Origin: Planctomycetota bacterium
GTDB taxonomy: Bacteria; Planctomycetota; GCA-002687715; DRQF01
NCBI GenBank assembly: GCA_015485455.1
Contig: WFTN01000025.1
Location: 1-6,023 of the forward strand
Reading direction: 5' to 3'
DNA: 6,023 bases
In this document: positions 5,650 through 6,023 of the stretch, one piece after another
Position numbering within the stretch: position 1 is the first letter of the stretch
Layout of the letters: the number at the start of each line of letters is the position of its first letter
The notes under the pieces: generated by a model
Database searches by the model: none
Told to the model about the DNA's origin: nothing
Seen by the model: only the letters and a program-made list of their open reading frames with translations
Position numbers and translations under genes: made by a program

Positions 5650-6023
5650 ATGAGCGAAGAAACGACAAACCAGCCAACGGCCCATTGGGTTGATGTGGCT
5701 TCCCTCGATGCCCTGAAAAAGGGCTCTCTTACGGGCATTGCCAAGAACGACATCCAGCTACTCTTGATCCGCCAAGACGACGGTACTTGTTCCGCCGTGG
5801 AGAACAAATGTCCACATGAGGGTTATCCTCTTTCGGGTGGTGACCTCAAGGGCGACAAGCTCACCTGCTGCTGGCACAATTGGAAATTCCATGTCCGTGA
5901 TGGCAGTTGTATTTTGGGAGGCGAAGGAGTGCGCTCATTCCCAACACGCACCGTCGCCAATCGGCTTGAAGTTGATATTTCCGACCCAGCACCCGAAACC
6001 CTTTATCCCACTTTGTTGACGAG
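5650..6023 (+). CDS. Rieske [2Fe-2S] domain protein, N-terminal part; 3' end cut by the window edge
   Basis: About 124 residues are visible, forming a nearly complete Rieske domain followed by the start of a further segment. The two cluster motifs are CPH (Cys54, His56) and CCWH (Cys73, His76), spaced as in the family consensus C-x-H-(15-17)-C-x2-H and followed by NWKF, the usual position of the CPWHGW-F type motif. The lead-in HWVDVASLDAL and the closing FPTRTVANRLEVDI are typical of small NirD/HcaC-like or oxygenase-component Rieske proteins. No signal peptide or membrane anchor is present, so a cytosolic electron-transfer role is likely. The reading stays open past the domain (from residue ~110, DPAPETLYPTLLT), which suggests a C-terminal extension or second domain beyond the window. 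An in-frame ATG at 5638 would add four residues (MVIL). Neither start has a clear ribosome site. Confidence 0.88.
   Translation, partial: MSEETTNQPTAHWVDVASLDALKKGSLTGIAKNDIQLLLIRQDDGTCSAVENKCPHEGYPLSGGDLKGDKLTCCWHNWKFHVRDGSCILGGEGVRSFPTRTVANRLEVDISDPAPETLYPTLLT

Noticed and set aside
2919..6023. A functional operon linking the secreted protein, the Rieske protein and PFOR
   Set aside because: The Rieske gene is divergent, a strong terminator separates the two minus-strand genes, and no shared pathway is evident.

Overview
The window reads as ordinary chromosomal DNA from an environmental, probably Gram-negative bacterium. It holds three protein-coding genes, two of them cut by the window edges, and no RNA gene, CRISPR array, transposon or phage gene that I can see. 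A Planctomycetota-like source is my best guess. It rests on the large cysteine-rich secreted protein built from beta-rich repeats, an SdrD B-like domain and a C-terminal domain of a style I associate with planctomycete secreted proteins. Codon use looks mixed, with moderate GC. This placement is inference, not a sequence match.

Layout: positions 1-2437 (minus strand) carry the first ~812 residues of a NifJ-type pyruvate:ferredoxin (flavodoxin) oxidoreductase. Its C-terminal thiamine-diphosphate domain lies beyond the left edge. Positions 2438-2918 are non-coding. They contain the PFOR ribosome binding site, two small inverted repeats in the PFOR leader, and a strong intrinsic terminator (2781-2828) that ends transcription of the upstream gene. 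Positions 2919-5252 (minus strand, possibly starting at 5312) encode a secreted 777-residue protein: a signal peptide, three tandem ~155-residue modules (the first two about three-quarters identical, the third diverged), one SdrD B-like domain with a calcium-type loop, and a C-terminal beta-rich domain. Positions 5253-5649 separate this gene from a divergent plus-strand gene and hold an AT-rich promoter-like tract. From 5650 to the right edge runs the N-terminal part of a Rieske [2Fe-2S] protein.

The three genes do not form an obvious pathway. PFOR is central carbon metabolism (pyruvate to acetyl-CoA with reduced ferredoxin). The middle protein is exported and probably structural or surface-associated. 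The Rieske protein is a cytosolic-type electron-transfer or oxygenase component. The two minus-strand genes are tandem but separated by a terminator, so I read them as independent transcription units. I found no convincing evidence for an undescribed multi-gene system. The most unusual element is the repeat architecture of the secreted protein.
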